Positions 1-7,944 of a stretch of 64,000 nt of DNA are shown in pieces (the stretch's first letter is position 1; each line of letters starts with the position of its first letter). The notes beneath the pieces are model-generated. The model saw nothing but the letters and a program-made list of their open reading frames with translations. It was not told the DNA's origin and did not search any database. Where the stretch lies: the NCBI GenBank assembly GCA_034436335.1, contig DAOTVO010000037.1:62001-126000 (forward strand). Direction: 5' to 3'. Made by a program: the position numbers and the translations under genes. Source of the DNA: UBA877 sp034436335 (GTDB lineage Bacteria; Chloroflexota; Anaerolineae; Anaerolineales; Villigracilaceae).

Positions 1-905
1 GCGTCAACGGCCGAGCCGGCCGCCCCGGCTCCCACCAGCATGTGAAACTCGTCAATGAAGAGGATGGCTTTGGTCTGCTTGAGTTCGTCAATGACGCGCT
101 TCAGCCGCTCCTCGAACTGGCCGCGGTACATCGTCCCGGCCACCAGCGAGCCGACATCCAGTTTCAGGACGCGCTTGCCCAACAACGGCGCGGGAACGTC
201 GCCCTCGACGATGCGCTGGGCGAGGCCTTCCACGATGGCCGTCTTGCCGACGCCGGGCTCGCCGATGAGCGCCGGGTTGTTCTTGGTGCGCCGCGCCAGA
301 ATCTGGATGACACGCTCGATTTCGGTCTGGCGGCCGATCACCGGGTCCAGTTTGCCTTCCTCGGCCAGGGTAGTCAGGTCGGTGGCCAGTTGATCCACGA
401 GCGGCGTCTTCGGCTCCTGTTTGCCACCCGGACGCGCCGTCTCCGGCACGGCGGAGGTCTGCGGAGAGACGTTCTCCTGCAAGACGCGCCGCACCTGACG
501 GCGGATTTGCTCGTCGGTAATCCCCAGGCGGCGCAACACTTCCGCGCCGTTGCCGCCCGCCTGAATGAGACTCAAGAGCAGGTGTTCTGTGCCGACGTAG
601 TGATGCCCCATCTTGCGGGCTTCCTCAAGGGCGATTTCCAGCGCCCGCTGGGTTTCGGGAGCCAGTTCGATTTTGCCGCCCGCGTAGCGCCCCTCGCCGC
701 CGATGCGCAAAATCATCTCGCGCACGCGCTCGCTCTCCAGCCCGAGTTCGTGCAGGACGCGCCCGGCCACGCCCCCGTCTTCTTCGAGCAGGCCGAGCAG
801 CAGGTGTTCGGTGCCAATCAAGCCCTGACGGGCGCGTTCGGCTTCCTCGTGGGCGAGGGCTAGCACACGCCGGGCGCGCTGGGTAAATTTTTCCATGCTG
901 GCCAT
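1..905 (-). CDS. clpC: ATP-dependent Clp protease ATPase subunit ClpC (3' part outside window)
   Basis: Hsp100 AAA+ unfoldase that feeds substrates to ClpP. About 301 residues are visible, read leftwards from the ATG at 905; the rest lies beyond the left edge. Residues 1-145 are the Clp N-domain with its two repeats (TEHLLLGLLEE and TEHLLLSLIQ). The first AAA module follows, with GRQTEIERVIQIL, a Walker A GEPGVGKTAIVEG near residue 215, and a Walker B ILFIDE close to the edge. The ATG at 905 is preferred over the in-frame ATG at 896 because AGGAG lies 8 nt before it. ClpC is favoured over ClpB from the N-domain and linker wording, but the C-terminal half that would settle it is not visible. 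Confidence 0.93.
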   Translation of the reverse strand, partial: MASMEKFTQRARRVLALAHEEAERARQGLIGTEHLLLGLLEEDGGVAGRVLHELGLESERVREMILRIGGEGRYAGGKIELAPETQRALEIALEEARKMGHHYVGTEHLLLSLIQAGGNGAEVLRRLGITDEQIRRQVRRVLQENVSPQTSAVPETARPGGKQEPKTPLVDQLATDLTTLAEEGKLDPVIGRQTEIERVIQILARRTKNNPALIGEPGVGKTAIVEGLAQRIVEGDVPAPLLGKRVLKLDVGSLVAGTMYRGQFEERLKRVIDELKQTKAILFIDEFHMLVGAGAAGSAVD

Positions 906-1269
906 AAGCAAATCTCCTGGAGGACAAGAGATTGTCTTGTCCTACACAATCGGACATTAAGTATCTGGTTTGATTTTACCAAAAAGCCGAAAGATGTTTG
1001 TATGAGGATAATTAGAGTTTGAACCAGAGATGAACAGAGATGAACGGAGAGTAGGGTCTGTATGCAAAATGTTTTGCAGGGTGGTCGAGCAGGCGGCGAA
1101 ATCTTGGCCTGTGCCAGGATAGCCAATCTCCTCGCAGGCCAGGAGACTGCTTCGCTCGGTCTCGATACGCTGCGCTACTCGAGCGTCGCTCGCCGTGACA
1201 ATATCAAAGGTGTTTGCAACAAAGCAGTCCGGGACAGTTTCCCTATTCCCTGATTCCCTGCCGCCGAAT
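906..1269. other. Intergenic region, clpC leader
   Basis: There is no convincing gene between the MazG-like stop and the clpC start; both genes are on the minus strand. It holds a hairpin directly before the clpC RBS (921-943). It also holds a direct repeat of GAGATGAACR (about 1027-1046), of a kind seen scattered elsewhere in the window, and a stretch around 1148-1200 rich in short self-complementary CGCTGCGCTACTCGAGCG-like sequence that resembles dispersed repeat debris. A CIRCE-type HrcA operator was looked for and not seen. The clpC promoter could not be placed with confidence. Confidence 0.5.
921..943. repeat. Palindromic repeat, TAGGACAAG family
   Basis: AGGACAAGA and TCTTGTCCT form a perfect 9-bp stem around the 5-nt loop GATTG, ending just before the clpC ribosome binding site. 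The same core (GGACAAGCC..GGCTTGTCC followed by TACGA) recurs at 39946-39970, so this is better read as a dispersed repeat than as a clpC-specific operator. Confidence 0.6.
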
Positions 1270-1599
1270 CTAGCGGTTATCCCCCGCGCCGCCGATTTGA
1301 CCGCGCTCGAGACGGGAGTAGAGTTTCTCGAGATTATGTTCGGCCACTTCATCGAGCGAAAGTCCCAACTCGGTACAGACTTGCGCCAGATACCAAAGAA
1401 CATCGCCCAGTTCGCCCTTCAACGCCTCGCGCTCGGCCTCGCCGATGACGCCGCCCTTATCACGGAAGATTTTCTTGACCTTCCCGGCCACTTCCCCGGC
1501 CTCGTTTGCTAGCCCCAGGGTCGGATAGATGACCACATGTCCGATTTCCGGGTACTTCGCCGTGTGGCGCGACTTGGTCTGATAGGTGTTGAAATCCAT
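1270..1599 (-). CDS. MazG-like nucleotide pyrophosphohydrolase
   Basis: A 109-residue all-alpha NTP pyrophosphohydrolase of the MazG/iMazG superfamily, which hydrolyses NTPs to NMP and PPi in house-cleaning roles. The Mg-binding signature is visible as GLANEAGEVAGKVKK (E-x3-E, residues 30-44) followed by LKGELGDVLWYLAQ (E-x2-D, residues 60-73). The length fits a single-domain MazG-like protein. The start ATG at 1599 gives MDFNTYQTKSRHTAKYP, a typical N-terminus for this family. It lies between FkbM and clpC on the same strand with short gaps. The real substrate cannot be told from sequence. Confidence 0.9.
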   Translation of the reverse strand: MDFNTYQTKSRHTAKYPEIGHVVIYPTLGLANEAGEVAGKVKKIFRDKGGVIGEAEREALKGELGDVLWYLAQVCTELGLSLDEVAEHNLEKLYSRLERGQIGGAGDNR

Positions 1600-1622
1600 G
1601 TTTACCCTTACCCAATCTGTGT

Positions 1623-2495
1623 TTATCTGCGTTCAGCAGCGGCTAACGGCCGTGCCACGATGTAAGCCTTCCAGCCCATCGCTTCCAGCGAGGGGACAAC
1701 CGGGAAGCCGCGCCGCATCCAGCAAATCTGATAACCGGCGGCGGTCAGCGTCTCCCAGGCGGCGCGGGCCGAGTCGGGGCCGTGCAGTTCCATCAACATC
1801 AGCGGACGCGCCTCCGCGAGCAGGCGGCGCATCCCCGGCAGGGCCAGCACTTCGCCGCCCTCGATGTCCATCTTGACGGCCTGCGGCGGCGGGTTGCCCT
1901 GCGCGTAGACGAATTCGTCCAGCGACAGCCCCTCGACCACCGCCTCGGCCTGATACTGCTCCTCCCGTCCCGCCGAGCCTTCGACTTTGCCCATCCCGCC
2001 CGATTCGTGGACGAAGAAGCGCACCGGACCGGCGGCCTGCGTCACCGCCGCGGCGACGACCGTCACCCGCGCGGCCATCCCGTTCAACGCCACGTTGCGG
2101 CGCAGACGTTCCACGTTGGCGGGCAGGGCCTCGAAGGCGAAGACGCGCCCGCCCTCCCCGGCGGCCTTTGCCAACAGGAGCGAGACGTAACCGATGTTCG
2201 CGCCCACATCGTAGATGACCCAGCCGGGAACAATCAACTCGCGCAAGGCAGACTGCAGGTCCGGCTCGTACGTGCCGAGCCAGTAATCCTTCTCGGTCTG
2301 CATGTCGAGCAGGAGGGTGAATCCGGCTAGGTCGCCGGCGGCGACGCGGACTTCCGTCAACCCGGCCGGAGCGGCGCGGTTCAGCCCGCGGCGGATAAGC
2401 CGCGCCAGGGGTTTGAATGCGTAAATGGCCTGTTTGACCGGCTTGGGCAGGATTCGGGCGGCAAAAGCGGCAGCGCCGAGCAGAAATTTACGCAT
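1623..2495 (-). CDS. FkbM family methyltransferase
   Basis: A 290-residue S-adenosylmethionine-dependent methyltransferase. An N-terminal basic or hydrophobic stretch (residues 1-40) is followed by the Rossmann core. Motif I is VIYDVGANIGYVSLLLA (about 92-108), the acidic SAM-ribose contact is in VFAFEALPANVERL, and VKMDIEGGEVLAL near residue 208 is the FkbM hallmark. Family members methylate sugar or polyketide hydroxyls; the acceptor here is unknown. It starts 9 nt after the stop of the M42 peptidase and is probably co-transcribed with it. The last residues run into repeat-like DNA between it and the MazG-like gene. Confidence 0.9.
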   Translation of the reverse strand: MRKFLLGAAAFAARILPKPVKQAIYAFKPLARLIRRGLNRAAPAGLTEVRVAAGDLAGFTLLLDMQTEKDYWLGTYEPDLQSALRELIVPGWVIYDVGANIGYVSLLLAKAAGEGGRVFAFEALPANVERLRRNVALNGMAARVTVVAAAVTQAAGPVRFFVHESGGMGKVEGSAGREEQYQAEAVVEGLSLDEFVYAQGNPPPQAVKMDIEGGEVLALPGMRRLLAEARPLMLMELHGPDSARAAWETLTAAGYQICWMRRGFPVVPSLEAMGWKAYIVARPLAAAERR

Positions 2496-2504
2496 GGTTC
2501 GGCG

Positions 2505-3557
2505 TCACTCTTCGAGCAGGTAGGCCAACAGCCAGCGGGTGGTGGCCAGCAGGGCCTCGGTGTGGGTGCGCTCGTAGTTGTGCGAAGCGTCCACGCCGGG
2601 GCCGATGAGCGCCACGGCGGCATCCGCGCCGGCGCGCCACCAGGCCTCGCCGTCCGAACCGTAGTAGGGGTAGATATCCACCTTGTAGCGGATGCCGTAT
2701 TTCTCGGCCAGCGCCCGCAGACGGTTCGAGAAGCCGTGATGGTACGGCCCGCCGCTGTCTTTGACGCACAGCGAGGCGTGAAACTCGTCCGAGTTCTGGC
2801 CTTCGCCGACGGCGGCCATATCCAGCACCAGCAGTTCGTCCACGTTGTCCGGCAGACCGGTCGAGGCGCCGTGACCGACCTCCTCGTAGTTGCTGATGAG
2901 GAAATGTGTCGTACGGACGGGGCAGCGCCCGGAATCGGAGAGCGCCTTGATGGCCGCGACGATGGCCGCCACACAGGCTTTGTCGTCCAGATGACGCGAG
3001 CGGACGAAACCGGCATTGACCTCCACGCGCGGGTCGAAAGCGACAAAATCACCGACCTGCACGCCCAGGTCGAGCGTCTCCAGTTCGGAGGCGGTGCGGG
3101 CGTCCAGACGCACTTCGAGGCTGTCGTCGTCGCGTTTCATCTCGTTTACCTCGCCGCCGAAGATGTGGGTGGAGGCTTTGGTGAGCAGAATCGAGCCGCG
3201 TATCTGCCGGCCGGAGCGGGTGAAAACGGTGCACCCCTCGCCCTCGACCGAGTTCCAGGCAAAGCCGCCGATTTTGGTCAGTTTGAGCCGCCCGTTGGGT
3301 TTGATTTCTTTGACCATCGCGCCGAGCGTGTCCACATGCGCCGTCACGCCGCGCGGACCGTCTTCTATGTCGCCGCGAACGGTGACCAGCAGCGCCCCTT
3401 TGCGGGTGCGTCTCAGCGTCAGGCCAGGGAACTGGCTCAGGGTCTGTTCGCAAAAGGTAATCGCCGGTTCGGCGTAACCGGTGGGGGAGGGGGTGTTGAG
3501 CAGTTTGGTCAAAAAGTCAAGCAGGTAATGCGTGTTGATTTCGGGCAGATTGGGCAT
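2505..3557 (-). CDS. M42 family metallopeptidase (glutamyl aminopeptidase type)
   Basis: A cytosolic binuclear metallo-aminopeptidase of the M42 family, 350 residues. Visible motifs are VTAHVDTLGAMV (first metal His/Asp), HLDDKACVAAIVAA (bridging Asp), YEEVGHGAS (catalytic Glu pair), DMAAVGEGQ (metal Asp) and the C-terminal SHNYERTH. The start is placed at the ATG at 3557, because GGAG stands 8 nt upstream and the extra in-frame N-terminal residues further up are not family-like. It is transcribed divergently from the split Cas4-like pair. Substrate range is inferred from the family only. Confidence 0.93.
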   Translation of the reverse strand: MPNLPEINTHYLLDFLTKLLNTPSPTGYAEPAITFCEQTLSQFPGLTLRRTRKGALLVTVRGDIEDGPRGVTAHVDTLGAMVKEIKPNGRLKLTKIGGFAWNSVEGEGCTVFTRSGRQIRGSILLTKASTHIFGGEVNEMKRDDDSLEVRLDARTASELETLDLGVQVGDFVAFDPRVEVNAGFVRSRHLDDKACVAAIVAAIKALSDSGRCPVRTTHFLISNYEEVGHGASTGLPDNVDELLVLDMAAVGEGQNSDEFHASLCVKDSGGPYHHGFSNRLRALAEKYGIRYKVDIYPYYGSDGEAWWRAGADAAVALIGPGVDASHNYERTHTEALLATTRWLLAYLLEE

Positions 3558-3588
3558 CGCAATTTTCTCCAGGTTAAAAACTGCCCTG

Positions 3589-3594
3589 ATTATA
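3589..3594 (-). promoter_or_regulatory. -10 box for the M42/FkbM transcript
   Basis: A perfect TATAAT on the minus strand gives a start site near 3582 and a leader of about 25 nt containing the GGAG ribosome binding site. No convincing -35 was identified. Confidence 0.5.
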
Positions 3595-3721
3595 GCCGAA
3601 AGAGCAACGGACGGAATTCGAATTGGCGGCAAGCGATAAGGGAAGAAGGCGCTGATGTTTCTCCGGGCATAAGTTTTTGGGCGGAAAGATGATAGAATAA
3701 ATGTGCTATGGAGCGACTGCC

Positions 3722-3958
3722 ATGAAACCCATCCGCTCTTCCGACATTGGAGCGTATCTCTACTGCGCCCGCGCCTGGTGGTATCGCCAACAGGGTGTCG
3801 AATCGTCCAATCAGGCCGAGATGAGCGCCGGGAGCGAACTCCATCGTCAGCACGGGCGCAAAGTCCTGGTCGCCGGGGCGATGCGCTTTCTGGCGCTCCT
3901 CCTGCTCCTGACCGCCCTGGCGCTTCTGGCCGCTTTCTGCACCCTGCGCCTAATTTGA
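3722..3958 (+). CDS. Membrane-anchored Cas4-like nuclease, N-terminal half protein
   Basis: A 78-residue protein that matches only the N-terminal part of a Cas4/RecB-type PD-(D/E)XK nuclease. It has SSDIGAYLYCARAWWYRQQG with Cys15, the position of the first FeS-cluster cysteine in Cas4, then SAGSELHRQHG with His41, the motif-I histidine. It ends in one hydrophobic segment (about residues 54-75). The start at 3722 has GGAG 8 nt upstream; an ATG at 3701 is in frame but adds MCYGATA without a ribosome site. The next gene, 20 nt downstream in another frame, begins with its own membrane segment and carries the remaining nuclease motifs. Function is inferred from this complementarity; the partner could also be an accessory subunit. 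Confidence 0.65.
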   Translation: MKPIRSSDIGAYLYCARAWWYRQQGVESSNQAEMSAGSELHRQHGRKVLVAGAMRFLALLLLLTALALLAAFCTLRLI

Positions 3959-3978
3959 CGACTAACGACTGACGATTG

Positions 3979-4497
3979 ATGACTCTCCTCTACTTCGCCC
4001 TCTTTCTCCTCCTGCTCGCCCTGGTATTCATGCTTGTCGCCGGGCTGCAGCGCCGCGCCGCCGGTCTGCCGGGGGGCAGAGTCATCTACACCGACACGCG
4101 CGGCTGGGGCGAGGTCGAGAAGCCGCTCTACGACGCTGAACTCGGTCTGACCGGCAAGCCGGATTACCTCGTTGAACAGAACGGGCGCATCATCCCGGTC
4201 GAGGTCAAGACCGGACGCACGCCCGAAGCGCCCTACGACTCGCACATCTTTCAGTTAGCCTCCTACTGCCATTTGGTCGAAAAGACCTTCGGCAAACGTC
4301 CGCCTTACGGCATCATCCATTACCCCGGCCGCGACTTTGCGGTGGATTACACCCGTGAACTGGAATCGGCCCTGCTCGACATCCTCGCCGACATGCGCAT
4401 TGACGAGCGCCGCGTCTCGGTATCGCGCTCGCACGAGCAGCCCCAACGCTGCCGCCGCTGCGGATTTCGCGAAGTCTGCGATGAACGCTTAGTATGA
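3979..4497 (+). CDS. Membrane-anchored Cas4-like nuclease, C-terminal half protein
   Basis: A 172-residue protein. Residues 3-22 are a transmembrane helix. The PD-(D/E)XK core follows: GKPDYLV (Asp62), IPVEVKTG (Glu75, Lys77), and a Q-x3-Y motif (Gln92, Tyr96). The C-terminus CRRCGFREVC (Cys158, 161, 167) is the three-cysteine end of a Cas4/AddB-type 4Fe-4S cluster. The fourth cysteine and the motif-I His expected in Cas4 are absent here but present in the preceding small protein. Between the two genes lies a short repeat-like stretch (GACTAACGACTGACGATTGATGA). No cas genes or repeats are nearby, so a CRISPR adaptation role is unlikely; DNA repair or processing at the membrane is a guess. Confidence 0.75.
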   Translation: MTLLYFALFLLLLALVFMLVAGLQRRAAGLPGGRVIYTDTRGWGEVEKPLYDAELGLTGKPDYLVEQNGRIIPVEVKTGRTPEAPYDSHIFQLASYCHLVEKTFGKRPPYGIIHYPGRDFAVDYTRELESALLDILADMRIDERRVSVSRSHEQPQRCRRCGFREVCDERLV

Positions 4498-4527
4498 TGC
4501 GTTTCCCCTGCCGGGAATAGGTCAAGG

Positions 4528-4533
4528 TATAAT
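4528..4533 (+). promoter_or_regulatory. -10 box, probable leaderless promoter of nadK
   Basis: A perfect TATAAT ends 6 nt before the nadK ATG at 4540, which puts the expected transcription start at the start codon. There is no Shine-Dalgarno. No clear -35 is seen. Confidence 0.5.
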
Positions 4534-4539
4534 ACCTGC

Positions 4540-5406
4540 ATGTCTCGCCTTCCGGTTCCTCGCCGCGTTGCCGTCGCCGCGTATGCGAAAGTGGCCGAGT
4601 CGATGAGCACCGCCGAGGCGGTTCATCACTGGCTGTTGGCGCGCGGCTTAGATTCCGCCTGGGGCCGCATTGACGACCCCACCCTGCGCGCCCGCGTCCA
4701 AACTGGCGAATTCGACTTGTTCATTGCCGCCGGCGGCGACGGCACGATGCTCCGCTCGGCGCATCTGTGCGCCCCGCTGGGAGTCCCGATTTTGGGCATC
4801 AACCTGGGGCGGCTGGGGTTTCTGATACAGGTGCGGCACAAGGAATGGCAGGAAGCCCTCGAAAAACTGCTGGCAGGCGACTACTGGATTGAAAATCGCA
4901 TGATGCTGCGCGCCGAACACCTGCGCGGCAAGAGTTCGCTCGGCCACTGGCACGCGCTCAACGAGGCGGTCGTCTGCCGCGGGGTCATCATTCGACCGAT
5001 TCAAGTCTCAGCGAGCGCCGACGGGCATCTGCTCACCACCTACGTCGCCGACGGGCTGATTGCCGCTACCGCCACCGGCTCCACCGCCTATGCCCTCGCC
5101 TCGGGGGGGCCGATTCTGCCGCCGGAACTGCGCAACATCCTCCTCGTTCCAATTGCGCCACACCTTTCGGTGGACCGCGCTGTCGTCCTCTCGGAGGGAT
5201 CGTCGGTCAGCATGATTGTCCGCGATGGCGAAGCCGTCCTCAGCGTGGACGGTCAGAGTCCCATCCCCTTGGCCACCGGCGACGAAGTGACCATTCGCGC
5301 TGGCGACTACGCTGCCCAATTCGTCCGCTTTGGCGACCCCGGTTACTTCTATCGCAACCTGACCGCCTACATGAACCAGAATCCCTCTACAGGAACCTCA
5401 CGATGA
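4540..5406 (+). CDS. nadK: NAD(+)/NADH kinase
   Basis: A cytosolic enzyme that phosphorylates NAD(H) to NADP(H), 288 residues. The GGDGT motif sits at residues 65-69 in FIAAGGDGTMLR. Further motifs are LGINLGRLGFL, the ALNEAVV segment, and DGLIAATATGSTAYALASGGP, the conserved second motif. SVDGQ follows near residue 240. It overlaps the next gene by ATGA. The start is fixed by the TATAAT 6 nt upstream and the lack of any upstream in-frame start. With the following two genes it forms a NadK-zinc finger-RecN string; nadK next to recN is a common bacterial arrangement. Confidence 0.95.
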   Translation: MSRLPVPRRVAVAAYAKVAESMSTAEAVHHWLLARGLDSAWGRIDDPTLRARVQTGEFDLFIAAGGDGTMLRSAHLCAPLGVPILGINLGRLGFLIQVRHKEWQEALEKLLAGDYWIENRMMLRAEHLRGKSSLGHWHALNEAVVCRGVIIRPIQVSASADGHLLTTYVADGLIAATATGSTAYALASGGPILPPELRNILLVPIAPHLSVDRAVVLSEGSSVSMIVRDGEAVLSVDGQSPIPLATGDEVTIRAGDYAAQFVRFGDPGYFYRNLTAYMNQNPSTGTSR

Positions 5407-5933
5407 CCGAACTGACGACTCCCACCTATTGCGCCAACCACCCCAACGTGGAAACCAGCCTGCGCTGCAACCACTGCGGCAAGCCCATCTGTCCCAAATG
5501 CGCCGTGCGCACGCCCATCGGCTATCGCTGCAAAGAGTGCATCAAGAGCCAGCAGAAAGTTTTTGTCACCGCCCGCTGGTACGATTATGTCATCGGCTTT
5601 CTGGGAAGCGGTTTCCTTTCCACCCTGGCAAGCATTCTGGTCGTGCTGGTGAGCGGCATCGCTGGCTTCTTCGCCTGGATTGTGATTGCCGCCGGAGCCT
5701 CCAGCGTGGCGGTCGGGATTGCAGAAGCGCTGCGTTTCGTCACCCGCCGCCACCGCTCTAAACCGCTCTTTATCACCATCATGGTTTCGACTTTTCTGGG
5801 CGCGCTGCCGGTGGTCATTTTTGAGTTAATCCTTCTCGACTTGTGGGGATTGCTCTTTCAGGGCGTCTATCTCACCATCGCCATCCCCATCATCTACCAT
5901 CGCCTGTCCGGCTTTCACCTGACCCGTTCATAG
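5403..5933 (+). CDS. Zinc-finger (B-box-like) integral membrane protein
   Basis: A protein of 176 residues. The N-terminus carries a compact cysteine/histidine module, YCANHPNVETSLRCNHCGKP followed by ICPKC and YRCKEC, in the style of a B-box zinc finger (about residues 9-45). Three to four hydrophobic helices follow (about 60-82, 84-105, 120-142, 146-165), separated by a basic RRHRSKP loop. Such proteins are often annotated only as B-box zinc finger or hypothetical; no reaction can be proposed. It overlaps nadK by 4 nt and ends 3 nt before recN, so all three are likely in one transcript. Confidence 0.8.
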   Translation: MTELTTPTYCANHPNVETSLRCNHCGKPICPKCAVRTPIGYRCKECIKSQQKVFVTARWYDYVIGFLGSGFLSTLASILVVLVSGIAGFFAWIVIAAGASSVAVGIAEALRFVTRRHRSKPLFITIMVSTFLGALPVVIFELILLDLWGLLFQGVYLTIAIPIIYHRLSGFHLTRS

Positions 5934-5936
5934 CCT

Positions 5937-7679
5937 ATGCTGACCGAACTCCGCATCCAAAACTTTGCCATCATTGACCGCCTCGAACTCGACCTCGGGC
6001 CGGGATTGGTGGTTTTCACCGGCGAGACCGGCGCGGGCAAATCCATCATCATGGACGCGCTGGATATGCTCCTCGGCGGCCGTGCCGACGCCTCGGTCAT
6101 CCGCGCCGAAGCGGACCTGGCGCGTGTGGAGGCTACCTTCAAGTTGACCGGCCCCGAACGCGAGCCCGTCAACGCCGTGCTGGAACGCGAAGACCTGCTG
6201 GACGACCCCGGCTACGTGACCCTCAGCCGCGAAGTCCGCCGTGAGGGGCGCAGTGCAGCGCGGGTCAACGGCCGCACCGTCAGCCTATCCCTGCTCAAGG
6301 AATTGGGCGAGGCGCTGGTGGACATTCACGGCCAGTCGGAGCATCTCTCTCTGCTGAATGTGCGCGCCCACCTCGGTATGCTCGACCGTTACGCCGAGGT
6401 CGAGCCTCTACTGACGGAATACCGCCGCGCCTATCACCGCCTGCTCGAAATTCGCCGCGAACTGAACGATCTGCGCGCTGCGCAGAAGGACGCCGACCGC
6501 CGCATCGAAATGCTGACCTACCAAGCCGAGGAAATCGAGGCCGCCAAACTCAAGCCCGGCGAAGACGTTGAACTGCGTCAAGAGCGCGACCGTCTCGCCA
6601 ACGCCGAGGCGCTGGCCTCCTTGGCCCAACAGGCGATCGCGGCGCTTGACGAGGGCGCGCCCGATTCCCCGGCCGCCACTGACCTCATCGGTCAGGCCTC
6701 GCTGGCACTCGCCAAACTGGCGCAAATCGACTCCTCTCACGCGGCGCTGGCCGAGCAGGCCGCCGTCCTCGAAGAAACTCTTGCCGACCTGGCGCGCAGT
6801 CTGCGCGACTATCTCGAAGCCATCGAATACAACCCGAAGCGGCTGGAAGAAGCCGAAGAACGCCTCGACCTGATTCACCGTCTCACCCGCAAATACGGCG
6901 GCTCCATCGAGGCGGTCATCGCTTTCGGCGCGCAGGCCCGCAAGGAACTGGAAACCATCACCAACGCCTCGGCGCGCATCGCCGAATTGGAGGCCGCCGA
7001 ATCCGCCGCACTAAAGGAGACGGCCCAGGCCGCCTTGGCGCTTTCCGAAAAACGCAAAGCGGCCGCCGAGATGATGAACAAAGCCATCGAGGCCGAACTG
7101 GACGACCTGCGCATGGCCTCCGCCCGCTTCGCGGTGGACTTTCAGGTCCGGCCCGACCCGGACGGTTTGCCCCTGCCCGATGGCAGACGCGTTGCCTTTG
7201 ATTCCAGCGGCATGGACAAAGTGGAATTCCTCGTCGCCCCCAACCCCGGCGAGGGGCCGAAGCCGCTCGCCAAAATCGCTTCCGGCGGCGAGACCTCGCG
7301 CCTGATGCTGGCGCTTAAGAACGTGCTCGCCCAAGCCGACCCTGTGCCGACGCTCATCTTCGACGAAATTGACCAGGGCATCGGCGGGCGCGTCGGCGGG
7401 ACAGTGGGCGAGAAACTCTGGAATCTTGGCCGCGCCCATCAGGTGCTGGTCATCACCCACCTGCCGCAACTGGCCGTCTATGGCGACAGCCACTATCAGG
7501 TGCAAAAGGTCATCGAGGACGGTCGCACGCTGACGCGGGTCACGAAACTAGAAGGCGAGCCGCGCACTCTCGAACTGGCGCAAATGCTCGGCGAGGTGAC
7601 GGAGGGCACCATCCGCTCGGCGCACGATATTTTGCAGATGGCCCAGGCCGCCAAATCCGCAAAGAGCGGGCGTTCGTAG
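5937..7679 (+). CDS. recN: DNA repair protein RecN
   Basis: An SMC-like ATPase acting early in recombinational double-strand break repair; 580 residues, the normal length. Walker A GETGAGKSII is at residues 29-38. The Q-loop region VDIHGQSEHLSLL lies near 125, and long Ala/Glu-rich coiled coils run from about 150 to 380. The signature ASGGETSRLMLALK lies near 450, Walker B LIFDEIDQGIGG near 475, and VITHLPQLAVYGD completes the head domain. It starts 3 nt after the zinc-finger membrane protein gene. No SOS box was identified. Confidence 0.96.
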   Translation: MLTELRIQNFAIIDRLELDLGPGLVVFTGETGAGKSIIMDALDMLLGGRADASVIRAEADLARVEATFKLTGPEREPVNAVLEREDLLDDPGYVTLSREVRREGRSAARVNGRTVSLSLLKELGEALVDIHGQSEHLSLLNVRAHLGMLDRYAEVEPLLTEYRRAYHRLLEIRRELNDLRAAQKDADRRIEMLTYQAEEIEAAKLKPGEDVELRQERDRLANAEALASLAQQAIAALDEGAPDSPAATDLIGQASLALAKLAQIDSSHAALAEQAAVLEETLADLARSLRDYLEAIEYNPKRLEEAEERLDLIHRLTRKYGGSIEAVIAFGAQARKELETITNASARIAELEAAESAALKETAQAALALSEKRKAAAEMMNKAIEAELDDLRMASARFAVDFQVRPDPDGLPLPDGRRVAFDSSGMDKVEFLVAPNPGEGPKPLAKIASGGETSRLMLALKNVLAQADPVPTLIFDEIDQGIGGRVGGTVGEKLWNLGRAHQVLVITHLPQLAVYGDSHYQVQKVIEDGRTLTRVTKLEGEPRTLELAQMLGEVTEGTIRSAHDILQMAQAAKSAKSGRS

Positions 7680-7889
7680 ATGGCTTTTTTGTCTTTTTAG
7701 AAATTTTGTAACCGCCCGCTGTCCCAAAAATATTGCCTTTGGCGCTTCGCAACCCCGATGGGAAGAAGAACAGATTTTGATGTCGGGGCGGGATTGCAGT
7801 AAAAGGTGAAACCTTCCAACAAAGAGAACTGGGGGGATGGCCAGCAGATCGTTACGAAACTTTCTGATATCTTTTGAGAGTCTGATGCG

Positions 7890-7909
7890 AGTCTCCGCCA
7901 GCGGAGACT
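7890..7909. repeat. Perfect inverted repeat upstream of the DUF4173 gene
   Basis: AGTCTCCGC and GCGGAGACT are separated by CA, about 35 nt before the GTG start. It could be a local operator or a copy of a dispersed REP-like element; no second copy was found in this window. Confidence 0.5.
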
Positions 7910-7944
7910 GGCTACCCTCAACAAAAATGCAGGAGGAAGTGAAC

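Noticed and set aside
906..1269. tRNA or small RNA gene upstream of clpC
   Set aside because: Short inverted repeats are present but no cloverleaf, TTCGA arm or terminator was found; it looks like repeat debris.
2562..3692. 376-codon open frame on the plus strand opposite the M42 peptidase
   Set aside because: It shadows a clear M42 gene and lacks its own ribosome site.
3722..4497. Cas4 of a CRISPR adaptation module
   Set aside because: No cas1, cas2 or repeats nearby, and both proteins carry membrane helices unlike adaptation Cas4.
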